DNA from: Flavobacteriaceae bacterium YJPT1-3
GTDB taxonomy: Bacteria; Bacteroidota; Bacteroidia; Flavobacteriales; Flavobacteriaceae
Direction of reading: 5' to 3'
DNA length: 64,000 nucleotides
Assembly: GCA_029866965.1 (NCBI GenBank)
Contig: CP123444.1
Coordinates: 1,281,501-1,345,500, forward strand
The notes under the pieces were generated by a model. That model did not search any database. It saw nothing but the letters and a program-made list of their open reading frames with translations, and had not been told where the DNA came from. Of the stretch, positions 15,736 to 24,951 are shown piece after piece (positions within the stretch are counted from its first letter, which is position 1; every line of letters begins with the position of its first letter). Both the position numbers and the translations under genes were made by a program.

Positions 15736-17968
15736 AGGCTGCGCGTGGGCGAAAATTCTGTACGATGGTGCGTTTAAATTTTTGTACGTCATAGGGCTTT
15801 ACAATAATATCATTCATGCCCGAATCGAATATCTTGGAGCGCATGTCTTCCACTTCAACGGCCGTTAAAGCGATCACCGGTGTGGCTTGATCAAAAGTTC
15901 TGATTTCACGGGTGGCTTGCAAACCATCCATTACCGGCATATGCACATCCATGAGAATCAGGTCGTAGTCATGCGAACGAACCATGTCAACGGCTTCCTG
16001 TCCATTGCGGGCCATATGACAATGTACTAAATCTTTTTCTAGAATTTTTTGAGTGATGGTACGGTTGATCTTATTATCGTCCACAATGAGGATACGCTTC
16101 CCATGAAGCATATCGACTGTATACAATGGACTAACGTGTTTCTGCTCACCCTCTTCCGGTTTGGCAGCTACTTCGAAGGGAAGGGTAAAGTAGAAATTGG
16201 AGCCTTTGCCCAATTCGCTCTCCAGATGTATTTCAGCCCCAGAGAGCTGCAACAATCGACTGACGATGGGCAGTCCCAGACCGGTACCCTGATAATCGTA
16301 ATTCGTCGCGTTCCCTTGAGAGAACTCTTCAAATATGGACTCCTGCTTATCAGCTGCGATCCCAATGCCCGTGTCCTGAACTGAAAACTGGAGATAGGCC
16401 TGTTTACCTTCCCGCTTGTCTTGACTTACCTTGACCGTGATTTGACCATCTTCCGTAAACTTGGTCGCATTACCTACCAGATTCATCAATATCTGAGAGA
16501 GCATGACCGAATTGCCCTGAATGTAAGAAGGCACCTCCGGAGCGATCTCGATCTGAATGGTATTGTTATTCTGAATCCGGATGTACTCAAACGATAAGGT
16601 CAATGTCTCTAATAGTTCGCGTAGGTTGAAAACTTCATTCGATTTCTCGATTTTATTGGAGTCAATTTTATTGATCTGTAATACGTCGTTAATGAGGGCC
16701 AGGAGGTAATTGGCCGAAAATTTAAGTGATTTTAGATCTGCCCGGTGATTCTTAAGGGATTCATCTTCCAGTAATATGGAGGTCATTCCAATAACGCCGT
16801 ATAATGGAGTACGCAGTTCGTGACTGACCGTTGAGAAAAAGTTACTTTTTACTTTAGCCAGGCGTTCCGACTCATTTTTAGCCTGTAAATATTCTTCGTT
16901 CTGAATTTTGATCTTCTGGACTAATTTTTTTCTGCGCTGTGACGTGGAGTAGTAATGCAGCAAGGTGATCAGAAATACGATACAAAGCGCAGCCAGCAAA
17001 TAATTGATGATGCTTTTGTTCTGGACCAATTGCGATTGTAGATTCAGTTCAATTTCCTGTCTTTTAGCATCTTGTTGATACTGGTTCAATTTCAATTGCG
17101 CAGCAAGCTGAGCAGATTCTTTTGATTTTTCCAGCTCGTAATTCTTATCCTTAATGCTGTCGTATTTCTTGAAAAAGTTTAAGGCTTCCTCATATTGACC
17201 CAATCCTTCCAAAGCTTTGCTGTACTCTCCGTAGGTGTACTCCTGGTCGATAGACTGTTCCTTTTTAAAATTGAAGCTAAGGTTAGGCAAAAGAATTTCC
17301 TGTGCCTTGTTGTAATCCTTGATTTGATTGTAGTGCAGTGCGGCCAGAGGTCTAAAGGCCGTAGCGAAAGCGGTATCTCCCTGCTTCAACATATAGGGAA
17401 CCAATGCTTTCAATTGGTCAACGACTCGCATACTGTGGGTCGTATCTTCGATTTCTTTGAGCGCTTCGAGATAGTTGAAGTAGGTAATGCTCAACGCCGT
17501 ACTGTCCTTTCGCTTATTGAAGATAGCGATCGCTTTTTCAAATAAGGAAATACATTTCCCCTTATCCGTATTCAGATAAAGATTGGCCAAATCAGAATAA
17601 CTGTAAGCGAGCAGTTTTTCGTCCTCCATCTTTAGTGCCAGATCACGGGCTTTTTCAAAATGTACGCGTGCCTGTATAGAATCCTTTTGAAAAAGGTAAT
17701 CATAGCCTAGACCGGAATAGGCGATCTGAGCATAGCGATCATGACCCATAGCTTGGGCTTGCTTTAATAGGCGTAGGTTGAACTTAAAGGAGTCACTAAA
17801 TCGGCCGGAATTGTAGGCTACTACCGTAGAATCGTGAAGAGCAGACAACTGATCTTCAAGAAATACAGTATTCCCTTCCAATTCCCCTTCAGGATTGGTA
17901 GTTAGATCCTGCGCCAGGCTACTAAGACTGACGAAGGTGATCAGGACGATAAGTGGGAGTCTTATCAA
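15728..17968 (-). CDS. hybrid sensor histidine kinase / response regulator with TPR-like sensor
   Basis: A 746-residue protein. A signal peptide is followed by a periplasmic TPR-rich region (about 30-310), a membrane segment (about 322-342), a HisKA domain with His383 in STVSHELRTPL, an HATPase with LVGNATKFTEDG, DTGIGI and GTGLGL, and a C-terminal receiver with Asp674 in LMDVHMPVMDG. It has no output domain, so it presumably passes phosphate on or acts by binding. The following serine hydrolase gene overlaps its stop by eight bases, so the two are coupled. Confidence 0.93.
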   Translation of the reverse strand: MIRLPLIVLITFVSLSSLAQDLTTNPEGELEGNTVFLEDQLSALHDSTVVAYNSGRFSDSFKFNLRLLKQAQAMGHDRYAQIAYSGLGYDYLFQKDSIQARVHFEKARDLALKMEDEKLLAYSYSDLANLYLNTDKGKCISLFEKAIAIFNKRKDSTALSITYFNYLEALKEIEDTTHSMRVVDQLKALVPYMLKQGDTAFATAFRPLAALHYNQIKDYNKAQEILLPNLSFNFKKEQSIDQEYTYGEYSKALEGLGQYEEALNFFKKYDSIKDKNYELEKSKESAQLAAQLKLNQYQQDAKRQEIELNLQSQLVQNKSIINYLLAALCIVFLITLLHYYSTSQRRKKLVQKIKIQNEEYLQAKNESERLAKVKSNFFSTVSHELRTPLYGVIGMTSILLEDESLKNHRADLKSLKFSANYLLALINDVLQINKIDSNKIEKSNEVFNLRELLETLTLSFEYIRIQNNNTIQIEIAPEVPSYIQGNSVMLSQILMNLVGNATKFTEDGQITVKVSQDKREGKQAYLQFSVQDTGIGIAADKQESIFEEFSQGNATNYDYQGTGLGLPIVSRLLQLSGAEIHLESELGKGSNFYFTLPFEVAAKPEEGEQKHVSPLYTVDMLHGKRILIVDDNKINRTITQKILEKDLVHCHMARNGQEAVDMVRSHDYDLILMDVHMPVMDGLQATREIRTFDQATPVIALTAVEVEDMRSKIFDSGMNDIIVKPYDVQKFKRTIVQNFRPRAAYA

Positions 17969-17986
17969 AATCTAAGATCTATCGGC

Positions 17987-18003
17987 CAAAGGTAACAAAA
18001 ATA
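17987..18003 (-). promoter_or_regulatory. two -7 elements before the hybrid kinase
   Basis: On the minus strand TATTTTTG (18003-17996) and TACCTTTG (17994-17987) both match TAnnTTTG exactly, 20-30 bases before the ATG. No clear -33. Confidence 0.5.
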
Positions 18004-18184
18004 TGGATAAAGTGTACTTTAGGTGTGCTATCAAGGCCCTCATTTTACGTTTTATAAGAAAAGGATTACATGAAATTTGATTTTTCCTGCGTTTAAATAA
18101 GGGCTGGCGAAATAGTTCTTTTATAATGTGCTTCCTTATTGTAATTTTAAAAAGAAGATGAATGTGGTCAATCTAGTTTGGTGA

Positions 18185-18299
18185 ATACCAGAGGTTAGGA
18201 TTTGGACAATCATCTTTACAACGAGTATGTTTAAGTGTTAATTTTATATTAGCTAAACAGGCAAGTCGCTGATCACTTAGCGCCCTTGCCTGTTTTTTT
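18185..18299 (+). ncRNA. possible small RNA or leader ending in a strong terminator
   Basis: In the 344-base gap between the kinase and the ankyrin gene, a strong plus-strand terminator (18256-18299) has no gene upstream of it on that strand for five kilobases. A -7-like TAGTTTGG (18174-18181, imperfect) could start a transcript near 18185. The 5' end and the existence of the RNA are inference. The part 18004-18173 is AT-rich and shows nothing I can name. Confidence 0.35.
18256..18299 (+). terminator. strong intrinsic terminator without an obvious upstream gene
   Basis: Nine-bp stem AACAGGCAA / TTGCCTGTT, an inner hairpin CGCT/AGCG, then seven T. It ends 13 bases before the ankyrin gene ATG. 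Confidence 0.8.
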
Positions 18300-18312
18300 G
18301 TAGTTTTCAAGA

Positions 18313-18786
18313 ATGCAGGATCAATTATTCAACGCCATACGCGCCGGAGACGTAGCTTCAGTAAAAAAAGTGATAGCGACTCATCCTGAACATATCAATA
18401 CTCGGGATTCTCGGGGGTCTAGTCCTTTACTACTGGCTACCTATTATGGAAACGAAGATATTTCTAAGGCCTTGCTCGATGCGGGAGCCGATGTCAATGC
18501 CCGGGATGCGAGTGGAAATACGCCACTGATGGGGGTCTGCTTTAAAGGATACACGCCCATGGCTAAAATGCTTCTGGAACATGGAGCGGATGTCAATGCG
18601 ATCAATTTTAATCAAGCCTCTGCTTTGATTTATGCGGCCACCTTCAATCAACAAGAAATTATCGATCTTCTTCTAGAGGCCGGAGCGGATAAAGGGCTTA
18701 AAGACACTCGAGGTCATACCGCAGCCGATCATGCCCGGTTACAAGGCCTAGAAGAGCTATCAAAAAAATTGGAACATGCAGGATGA
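18313..18786 (+). CDS. ankyrin repeat protein
   Basis: A 157-residue protein made of about four ankyrin repeats, with units such as GSSPLLLATYYGNEDISKAL and LLEHGADVNA. There is no signal peptide, so it is a cytoplasmic protein-binding module; the partner is unknown. It overlaps the next gene by 11 bases. In other bacteria such proteins often accompany catalase, but none is present here. Confidence 0.9.
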   Translation: MQDQLFNAIRAGDVASVKKVIATHPEHINTRDSRGSSPLLLATYYGNEDISKALLDAGADVNARDASGNTPLMGVCFKGYTPMAKMLLEHGADVNAINFNQASALIYAATFNQQEIIDLLLEAGADKGLKDTRGHTAADHARLQGLEELSKKLEHAG

Positions 18787-19357
18787 GATTAACATCAATC
18801 ACTTGCAACTACTGCGATTTCGAAAGGAGGGATTCAGCAAATCGAATATCCTATCCGCCTTTGAAGAGCGATCTCTACAGCGTTATTTACAATCCGGCTT
18901 AGGCAAGAACGTCTTCGTTATCAGTACTCCAATTAGTCTGGACATCTATTATCTGGCCCCTGAACCTCGACAGCATTTCGTGAAGAATGGGCTAGAGGTC
19001 ATTGGCATTCCCGAAGCCAAAGTCAGACAACTGATCGCTGCGGGAGAAAAGCAAGGGAATGAAGTACTCACGTACTTCAATACCGTGGTCAACGCGCTAC
19101 GAGAACATCCTCAGTTGTTTTTAAAGTGCTGTAAAAAATTGAGTCAAAAGTTCAATGAAGATCCGCATCCGGGTAGTTTGGTTCGCCTACTTTACAGTTA
19201 TTACGATATTTTAGTGGAACGCTTACTTCAAAAAAATGAATTGCCTCACGCTGAAAAAATCACAGCGCTTCGACTACGGCCCGAGTATAACACCCTTGCC
19301 CAAAGTAATACCCGAAGTCTTGCCAAACGCTGGTTGGGCACCCTACACCACAACTAA
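18776..19357 (+). CDS. conserved hypothetical, coupled to ankyrin protein
   Basis: A 193-residue soluble, mostly helical-looking protein without a motif I recognise. The 11-base overlap with the ankyrin gene suggests that both work together, and it is a candidate partner of the repeat protein. Converges with the GNAT gene with a four-base overlap. Confidence 0.65.
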   Translation: MQDEININHLQLLRFRKEGFSKSNILSAFEERSLQRYLQSGLGKNVFVISTPISLDIYYLAPEPRQHFVKNGLEVIGIPEAKVRQLIAAGEKQGNEVLTYFNTVVNALREHPQLFLKCCKKLSQKFNEDPHPGSLVRLLYSYYDILVERLLQKNELPHAEKITALRLRPEYNTLAQSNTRSLAKRWLGTLHHN

Positions 19358-19899
19358 ATTATTCGTTTACGCATCATCAGGTCAAATTGCTCATCTTCCC
19401 CGATCCAATAGGAATGGGTGTCGAAGGCTTGAAATCCGTTCTTAAGATAAAATCGAATGGCTGCTTTATTCTGCTCCCAAACACCTAACCAGAGCCAGGT
19501 CGCTGAGGTGTTACGAAGCATAGCCTCTAGTTGTTCAATCAATCGCTGGCCTAATCCTTGACCTTGATAGTCCTGTTTTACGTAAATACGCTCCAACTCT
19601 ACTGTATGCTTACCTACCGCTTCGTTCTGTGCTGCACCAAAATTCAATTTGAGGTAGCCTACCGCTATTTTGTCCTCTAAAGCTGCGTCAACTTTCCGGG
19701 TTTCTACCAAGTAGAATTGGCTTTCAGGATCTTCGAGCTGCCTGGCTATAGTATCAGCAGAAAATGCGGTTTGCAGGTAATGTTCAAAGTCCTCTTCTCG
19801 GTTCATCGAACGAAACGCCTCATCAAAAGTGGTTCGTCCTAAAGTACACAGTACTTCAAGATCGTTCTCATCGCAAAGCCGTAAGCTAAAATCGATCAT
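19354..19899 (-). CDS. GNAT family N-acetyltransferase
   Basis: A 181-residue protein with the acetyl-CoA loop DYQGQGLGQRLIEQL near residues 110-125, preceded by the beta-strand VELERIYVK. The acceptor is not predictable. It may share a minus-strand transcript with the exonuclease and the CBS/DUF294 gene (10-base gap). Confidence 0.88.
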   Translation of the reverse strand: MIDFSLRLCDENDLEVLCTLGRTTFDEAFRSMNREEDFEHYLQTAFSADTIARQLEDPESQFYLVETRKVDAALEDKIAVGYLKLNFGAAQNEAVGKHTVELERIYVKQDYQGQGLGQRLIEQLEAMLRNTSATWLWLGVWEQNKAAIRFYLKNGFQAFDTHSYWIGEDEQFDLMMRKRII

Positions 19900-19909
19900 G
19901 AATCAGTGA

Positions 19910-20560
19910 CTAAAGGATCTGCTTTAATTTAATAGGAGGTTCCAACTTCGATTTACCCAACATCTTGATAAAGGCGAGACCGCTGAGGTAGGCATCTCCC
20001 AAAGCCGTGTGGCGATCCTTCATTCGGATTTTCAAAATTTTACACAACTCATCCAGGCTAATGTGTCGTTCTGCTTCAAAACCGGGTTGAATATGATCCC
20101 GATAGAATCTGCCGGTATCTATGGTTTGGTTCTTCAATTTTTTCAATCCATGCCGCTTTAAAGCCTGATTGATCATGGCCAGATCGAAGGTGATATGGTG
20201 CCCAATAAGGACCGCATTTGAAATAAAATCAAGAAAAGATTCCAGGGCTTCCAATTCACTCATTTTTGATCGTCCGCTTTTTCGTATTCCATGAATCGCC
20301 ACCGTGTCTTTTCGAAAGTATTTCTGAGCCACAAAAGTCTCCATGGCTTCATGCACCTGAATTTTTTTGTCTTCAATAGCAATGGCTCCAAGGCTCAACA
20401 TACGGTCCTTCTGTTTATGGAGGCCAGTGGTTTCACAGTCAATGGCCACGAAGCGGGTGTCGTCCACATAATCGGACGTTTCTTTGTCAAAGCTATTTAC
20501 ATAGGCCTCCCAGAAGGCAGGATAAGAAGTATTGGGGGAGAAAAGAGAGAATAAAGACAT
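19910..20560 (-). CDS. 3'-5' exonuclease, DnaQ/PolC epsilon-like
   Basis: A 216-residue DEDDh exonuclease. Exo I is FVAIDCETTG near residue 38, exo II is HHITFDLAMI, and exo III is HTALGDA. It lies two bases downstream of the CBS/DUF294 protein; this pairing is frequent and I infer a shared role, perhaps in nucleotide signal or DNA end turnover. No polymerase domain is attached. Confidence 0.9.
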   Translation of the reverse strand: MSLFSLFSPNTSYPAFWEAYVNSFDKETSDYVDDTRFVAIDCETTGLHKQKDRMLSLGAIAIEDKKIQVHEAMETFVAQKYFRKDTVAIHGIRKSGRSKMSELEALESFLDFISNAVLIGHHITFDLAMINQALKRHGLKKLKNQTIDTGRFYRDHIQPGFEAERHISLDELCKILKIRMKDRHTALGDAYLSGLAFIKMLGKSKLEPPIKLKQIL

Positions 20561-20562
20561 GG

Positions 20563-22464
20563 CTAGAGTTGAAAACGAACTTTTAACACTTCCTGAATAT
20601 CTTTAAGCGGTTTAAAACAGCGCTTGAGTTTGAGACGTTCCGCCTTGGTCAACGACTCCAATTTGATCAATTTTCCGGTATCCCCATTTTTCAATCCCTG
20701 ACGGGTCCTGAATTTCAAGAGCGCTTTGAACGCATAGGCACAATTTTCATAGAGTTCTCTGTTTTGTGGCTCTATGGTTGCCAAATGCTCAAAACGAGAA
20801 GCGGTATTGTTGACGTTGCGCTGGGAGGTCGCCAGTACCAGAATGCGAGCGGCGTCGATAAGGGGAAGCATGGCTCGACTTTTAATATCAAAGATGTCCT
20901 TATGCTTCCCGTCGTATTCCACCAGGAATTGGCGGAAGAAGCCTAAAGGGGGCGGATTTTTTAAGGCGTCTTTAGCGAGCACCGAAAAGAAGCGGGAATC
21001 TCCTTTTAGACTGTTCAGGATACTGTCCGATAATTTAGTGACCAGGGTGGTCTCCCCATAGATGTAAGCATAATCAAAGAAAATGGAGCTGTACAGAATA
21101 TTTTCCGGAGTGGGAATGGTGATCCAGTCATGAAATTGTTTCTTCCATTGGGATAGGGGCAGGCACCACTTGGGATTGCTCGCCATCATTTCAGCGGCAC
21201 AATAGGCATAACCTACTTTATGCATGATCTTATTCACACGACTGGCTAGTTTGACAAAATAGTCCTGGGTAAAGTTTGCTTTCTCCTGGCTGACGTCTTC
21301 AAACACTAAGGCATTATCCTGATCAGTGAGCAAAAGTTGCTCACCACGACCCTGACTCCCAATAGCCAGCCAGGCAAACTTACAGGGCGGGGGAGTCACC
21401 ATTTTTGCGAGTGCCAGTTCAATGCTTCGTATGACAATGGCTTCGTTAATTTCGGTAACGATCTTGGCAATATGCGAGAGCGGTAGATTCTGTTCAAGAT
21501 AATTCCGTAAGAGTTGGGTGGTTTGCTGTCGGATCTCCCGCAATCGACTGGCTTTGGGTGCTCTTTTGATGGCTTTTAAAAGCACTACCGGGTTGTTAGC
21601 TAAGCTGACTTTAAGGTCGTGCTGGGTTAATATGCCTACTAATTTTGTGTCTGGCGTACCATCTTCCGTAAAGCACAGGTGATTGATGTTGTTTTTTAAC
21701 ATGATCAGCTGGGCTTGTGCTGCACTTAGGTCTTTTTTAAAACAACGCACCGGCGAACTCATGATCGCTTTAACAGGTTCTGTGATCCCATGATCGCCCG
21801 TGGCCACCGTATTTCTTAAATCGCGATTGGTCAGTATGCCCACAGGTTTCCCTTCTTTAACGACCACCAAAGCCCCAACCTTTTTTTTACGCATCAGTCG
21901 GGCGGCCACCTGAATCTCTGTTTTCGGGCCGCAAACGATCGGTTTTTTGCTGTATTGGGCTTTTTGATGATCGATCAAACTGGAGGAACGTTCTACACTG
22001 TAGGGAGTGAATAACTTCCCGCTTTCCTGCAAAGCCGAAGGATTCGGTACATTGGAGGCGAAACTTGCGATTAGAAAATTGCTCACTTGATTATTCGAAA
22101 GCGCAATCGGTAAGAAGTGTTCTATGGGAATTCCGTAAACGATGGTTTCTTCATTAGCCACCGCGTATAATTGATAATTTTCTTTGGTAATTAAGGGCCG
22201 CAATCCAAAAATATCCCCTTCATCACAGATATCGACCATTTGTGAATCCGGCTGGAGGTCATTGACCAGACGTACGGCGCCTTCATGGACTACATAAAAT
22301 AGTTTGTGATAATCTTCGTTCTTTTCAAAAATGACCTCATTCTTTTCGAAGTAAGCGACCTCGACCTGCTCGCAGATGTCCAGTAAGACGGGCTTACTCA
22401 AAAAGTGAAAAGGCGGATATTTTTTTATAAAATCGTATATGCGCTCCGCGATACTATTTCCCAT
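20563..22464 (-). CDS. cNMP-binding / CBS / DUF294 putative nucleotidyltransferase
   Basis: A 633-residue multi-domain protein. A cyclic-nucleotide-binding-like domain (about 20-130) is followed by a CBS pair (about 165-290), a DUF294 nucleotidyltransferase-like domain (about 330-460) with the catalytic-type motif GSQGRGEQLLLTDQDNALVF (G-S and D-x-D), and a DUF294 C-terminal helical domain. It resembles GlnD-type signal transferases in its catalytic part. Target unknown. It heads an operon with the exonuclease. Confidence 0.9.
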   Translation of the reverse strand: MGNSIAERIYDFIKKYPPFHFLSKPVLLDICEQVEVAYFEKNEVIFEKNEDYHKLFYVVHEGAVRLVNDLQPDSQMVDICDEGDIFGLRPLITKENYQLYAVANEETIVYGIPIEHFLPIALSNNQVSNFLIASFASNVPNPSALQESGKLFTPYSVERSSSLIDHQKAQYSKKPIVCGPKTEIQVAARLMRKKKVGALVVVKEGKPVGILTNRDLRNTVATGDHGITEPVKAIMSSPVRCFKKDLSAAQAQLIMLKNNINHLCFTEDGTPDTKLVGILTQHDLKVSLANNPVVLLKAIKRAPKASRLREIRQQTTQLLRNYLEQNLPLSHIAKIVTEINEAIVIRSIELALAKMVTPPPCKFAWLAIGSQGRGEQLLLTDQDNALVFEDVSQEKANFTQDYFVKLASRVNKIMHKVGYAYCAAEMMASNPKWCLPLSQWKKQFHDWITIPTPENILYSSIFFDYAYIYGETTLVTKLSDSILNSLKGDSRFFSVLAKDALKNPPPLGFFRQFLVEYDGKHKDIFDIKSRAMLPLIDAARILVLATSQRNVNNTASRFEHLATIEPQNRELYENCAYAFKALLKFRTRQGLKNGDTGKLIKLESLTKAERLKLKRCFKPLKDIQEVLKVRFQL

Positions 22465-22504
22465 GCTATGCTGTTGCTTACATGGAAGATAACTAAAAGA
22501 TTAC

Positions 22505-22513
22505 TATCTTTTG
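22505..22513 (+). promoter_or_regulatory. -7-like element before the omega-amidase
   Basis: TATCTTTTG, one base longer than TAnnTTTG, 12 bases before the ATG. Confidence 0.3.
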
Positions 22514-22525
22514 CCCTTTTAATCT

Positions 22526-23308
22526 ATGAAAGAAACCCTCAAAATCGCCATCCTACAAGGCCCCTTAGCCTGGGAAGATCCTCAGGCCAACCGCGAATAT
22601 TATTTCAAACGGGCCAAGGCGGTCAAACCGGAAACCGATCTGGTGTTGATGCCTGAAATGTTCACTACCGGATTCACCATGAATCCCAAGCCCTTTGCAG
22701 AACCCATGGATGGTACTACCGTCCAGAACATGCAAGCCTTAGCTAGAGGGAGTGGTTTTGCCATTGCGGGCAGTTTGATCATCGAGGAAGATGAAAAGTA
22801 TTACAATCGCTTTATTTTCTGCCATCCCGACGGACATCTCGATTTTTACAATAAACGACATCTGTTCACCTTGTCCGGGGAACATGAGAACTACACTCCG
22901 GGTAAAGACCCAAAAGTCATTGATTTTGAAGGCTGGAAACTCTTTCCGCAAATTTGTTATGACCTGCGCTTCCCGGTCTATTCACGAAATACCTGGAATT
23001 ACGATGCAGTGATCTACGTAGCCAACTGGCCAGAGGCCCGGATCAATGCCTGGGATATTCTGCTCCGTGCACGTGCCATCGAAAATATGGCCTATAGTGT
23101 AGGCGTCAATCGGGTGGGTCGCGATGGCAATGACCTGGATTATAATGGGCACAGTGCCGTTTTTGATGCTTTGGGTACGCCGCTCGCTTTCGCGAAAGAA
23201 GAACCGACCATCCTATATACGGAACTGGAGAGCCTTCATTTAGTCGAAACACGCAGAAAGTTGGATTTCCTGGCCGACCGGGATGAATTTACCTTAACCG
23301 AAAAGTGA
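22526..23308 (+). CDS. omega-amidase / nitrilase superfamily amidohydrolase (YafV-like)
   Basis: A 260-residue carbon-nitrogen hydrolase. The Glu-Lys-Cys triad is in LMPEMFTTGF, YNKRHLF and FPQICYDLRFP. YafV-type enzymes hydrolyse alpha-ketoglutaramate and related omega-amides made by Gln or Met transaminases, which links it to the aminotransferase at 12014. The C-terminus overlaps the convergent Big_5 lipoprotein gene by 20 bases. An imperfect palindrome copy encodes LAFAKEE. Confidence 0.9.
   Translation: MKETLKIAILQGPLAWEDPQANREYYFKRAKAVKPETDLVLMPEMFTTGFTMNPKPFAEPMDGTTVQNMQALARGSGFAIAGSLIIEEDEKYYNRFIFCHPDGHLDFYNKRHLFTLSGEHENYTPGKDPKVIDFEGWKLFPQICYDLRFPVYSRNTWNYDAVIYVANWPEARINAWDILLRARAIENMAYSVGVNRVGRDGNDLDYNGHSAVFDALGTPLAFAKEEPTILYTELESLHLVETRRKLDFLADRDEFTLTEK
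23186..23199. repeat. GCTTTCGCGAAAGC palindrome, imperfect copy
   Basis: GCTTTCGCGAAAGA, one change. Encodes A-F-A-K-E in the omega-amidase. Confidence 0.8.
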
Positions 23309-24896
23309 TCTTTGGCAACCATCCAGATCGTATATCAATCACCTCCGGATAATAAATGACCTCCTCCGCCTGGCGTTTTTCCAGGAAACTACCCGGATCG
23401 TAACGCCCGTTGCTATTGGCGTCCTCCACTAATCGAATCAGGTATTTTCCCGGGTCTAGGGCGTTAAATTTGAATATGGTTTGCCCACTTTGCGCCCATT
23501 GTTCCTGGGATACCACTCCTTTTTCATCGGTAAGCTGGATCAGATACGGATAGCGCTCTGTCCCTTCAAGCGTAAGCTCCAGATCTCCATAGTCTGACAA
23601 CGACCGCGTTCGTATGCTATACCTTAAGGTATCATTGGTTTGCTCTACAAAATCAGTAAACGCTCCGGGCAGTGCGAGCAAGGTGTAGCTGCTTTTTTCC
23701 ATACGTTCGAACTCAAAACGAACCAGGGCTTCTTTCATCACAGGATATACCTGAAATACCATAGGGATACTATCATTGCGCACTAAACGAATCTGTGTGG
23801 TATCGATTTGTACAATAGGATTGTTGGGCCTGATCTCATAGGGTTTCAAAAGGTTGAGCGTACCTCCGGTGACTGGTGAGAATCGGAGTGAATCGGGAGG
23901 GGCGTTACGCACCCGTCCTACCAGCGTGTCCTGAAGACCTGGCGCAACTGCAAGAAATTGAACGGTGTCTAAAACTGCTTTGGGTTGAAACCAGTACTGT
24001 ATGGTGTCCTGGCCGGGAATGCGGTATCGCAAAGACTTGAAGCCTTCTGGTTTGGGGGATAGCCATTCTAAACGCAAAGAATCGGCACGGCCTTGCACCA
24101 GGAATTTGGCCGTATGTACACTGGAAAATTGAACGCGCTCTATGCTCAATTTGGGCGCCTCCTGAAACAATTCGAGAGTATAGCTGCTATCGGTGGGCAA
24201 CTGGATGTATTCTTTCGCGAAAGCGATCTTATCCTGATTGGGCTCGAAGGTATAATTTCCGTTTTCATCCTTTAAGGCGACCAATTGGTAGCTGCCTGCC
24301 TTAAGATTGGTCAATTCAAAGCTCGTCAGGCTATCCAGCGTATTGGTGACGTACTTGGGTCGGTCTTTGTAAATAGTGGAATCTGTAAACGTACTGTCTA
24401 CTTCATATAACATTACGGTTACAAAATTGTCCGTTTCCGGAAGCAAGGCATCTTTGATGCTGCCGCTTAGGGTCAACGAGTCAATGACCGGACCTGTGGA
24501 AAATACGTACTTGAAAAAAGACAGGGGATTGCCTTCGTTGTTATCTTGTATACTCTGTCCAAAATTGAACACGTAGGTAGTGTTGGCTTCCAGCGTATCG
24601 CTGATCTTGATCTCAATGTATTTGGAGGCGGCGCCTTGCGGACTGATTTGCGGTCGCTCTAAGGGGGGAGAGACGATTAGCTGTTTTTGCACATTGTTGA
24701 GTTTGACGTACTCGTCAAAATAGATGCGAATACGATCAGCTTCAAAATTGGTGGTGTAATTGGGCGGCTCTGCTTTGACGAAAGTGGGAGGTGTCGTGTC
24801 CTCGGGGCCTCCGGTTGGAGAGCCGCGTTTAGCGCATTGGACCACCGTAAGTGCGAGAACCAATGAAACCAGTAGGTATTTCAGAATCGGCTTCAA
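23289..24896 (-). CDS. lipoprotein with N-terminal Big_5 Ig-like domain
   Basis: A 535-residue protein with a lipoprotein signal (lipobox VVQC, Cys21). After a Gly/Pro linker, an Ig-like Big_5 domain (about 38-130) starts TPPTFVKAEPP, as is usual in Bacteroidota. The rest is beta-rich without a clear motif. Probably outer-membrane or surface attached. An imperfect palindrome copy encodes IAFAKEY. Its end overlaps the omega-amidase on the other strand. Confidence 0.82.
   Translation of the reverse strand: MKPILKYLLVSLVLALTVVQCAKRGSPTGGPEDTTPPTFVKAEPPNYTTNFEADRIRIYFDEYVKLNNVQKQLIVSPPLERPQISPQGAASKYIEIKISDTLEANTTYVFNFGQSIQDNNEGNPLSFFKYVFSTGPVIDSLTLSGSIKDALLPETDNFVTVMLYEVDSTFTDSTIYKDRPKYVTNTLDSLTSFELTNLKAGSYQLVALKDENGNYTFEPNQDKIAFAKEYIQLPTDSSYTLELFQEAPKLSIERVQFSSVHTAKFLVQGRADSLRLEWLSPKPEGFKSLRYRIPGQDTIQYWFQPKAVLDTVQFLAVAPGLQDTLVGRVRNAPPDSLRFSPVTGGTLNLLKPYEIRPNNPIVQIDTTQIRLVRNDSIPMVFQVYPVMKEALVRFEFERMEKSSYTLLALPGAFTDFVEQTNDTLRYSIRTRSLSDYGDLELTLEGTERYPYLIQLTDEKGVVSQEQWAQSGQTIFKFNALDPGKYLIRLVEDANSNGRYDPGSFLEKRQAEEVIYYPEVIDIRSGWLPKITFRLR
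24211..24224. repeat. GCTTTCGCGAAAGC palindrome, imperfect copy
   Basis: TCTTTCGCGAAAGC, one change. Encodes A-F-A-K-E on the minus strand. Confidence 0.8.
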
Positions 24897-24951
24897 TACA
24901 ATTTATTTAGCATGGGCGCCACAAAGAAACGATTTTTGAGGGAGTTTGGGG

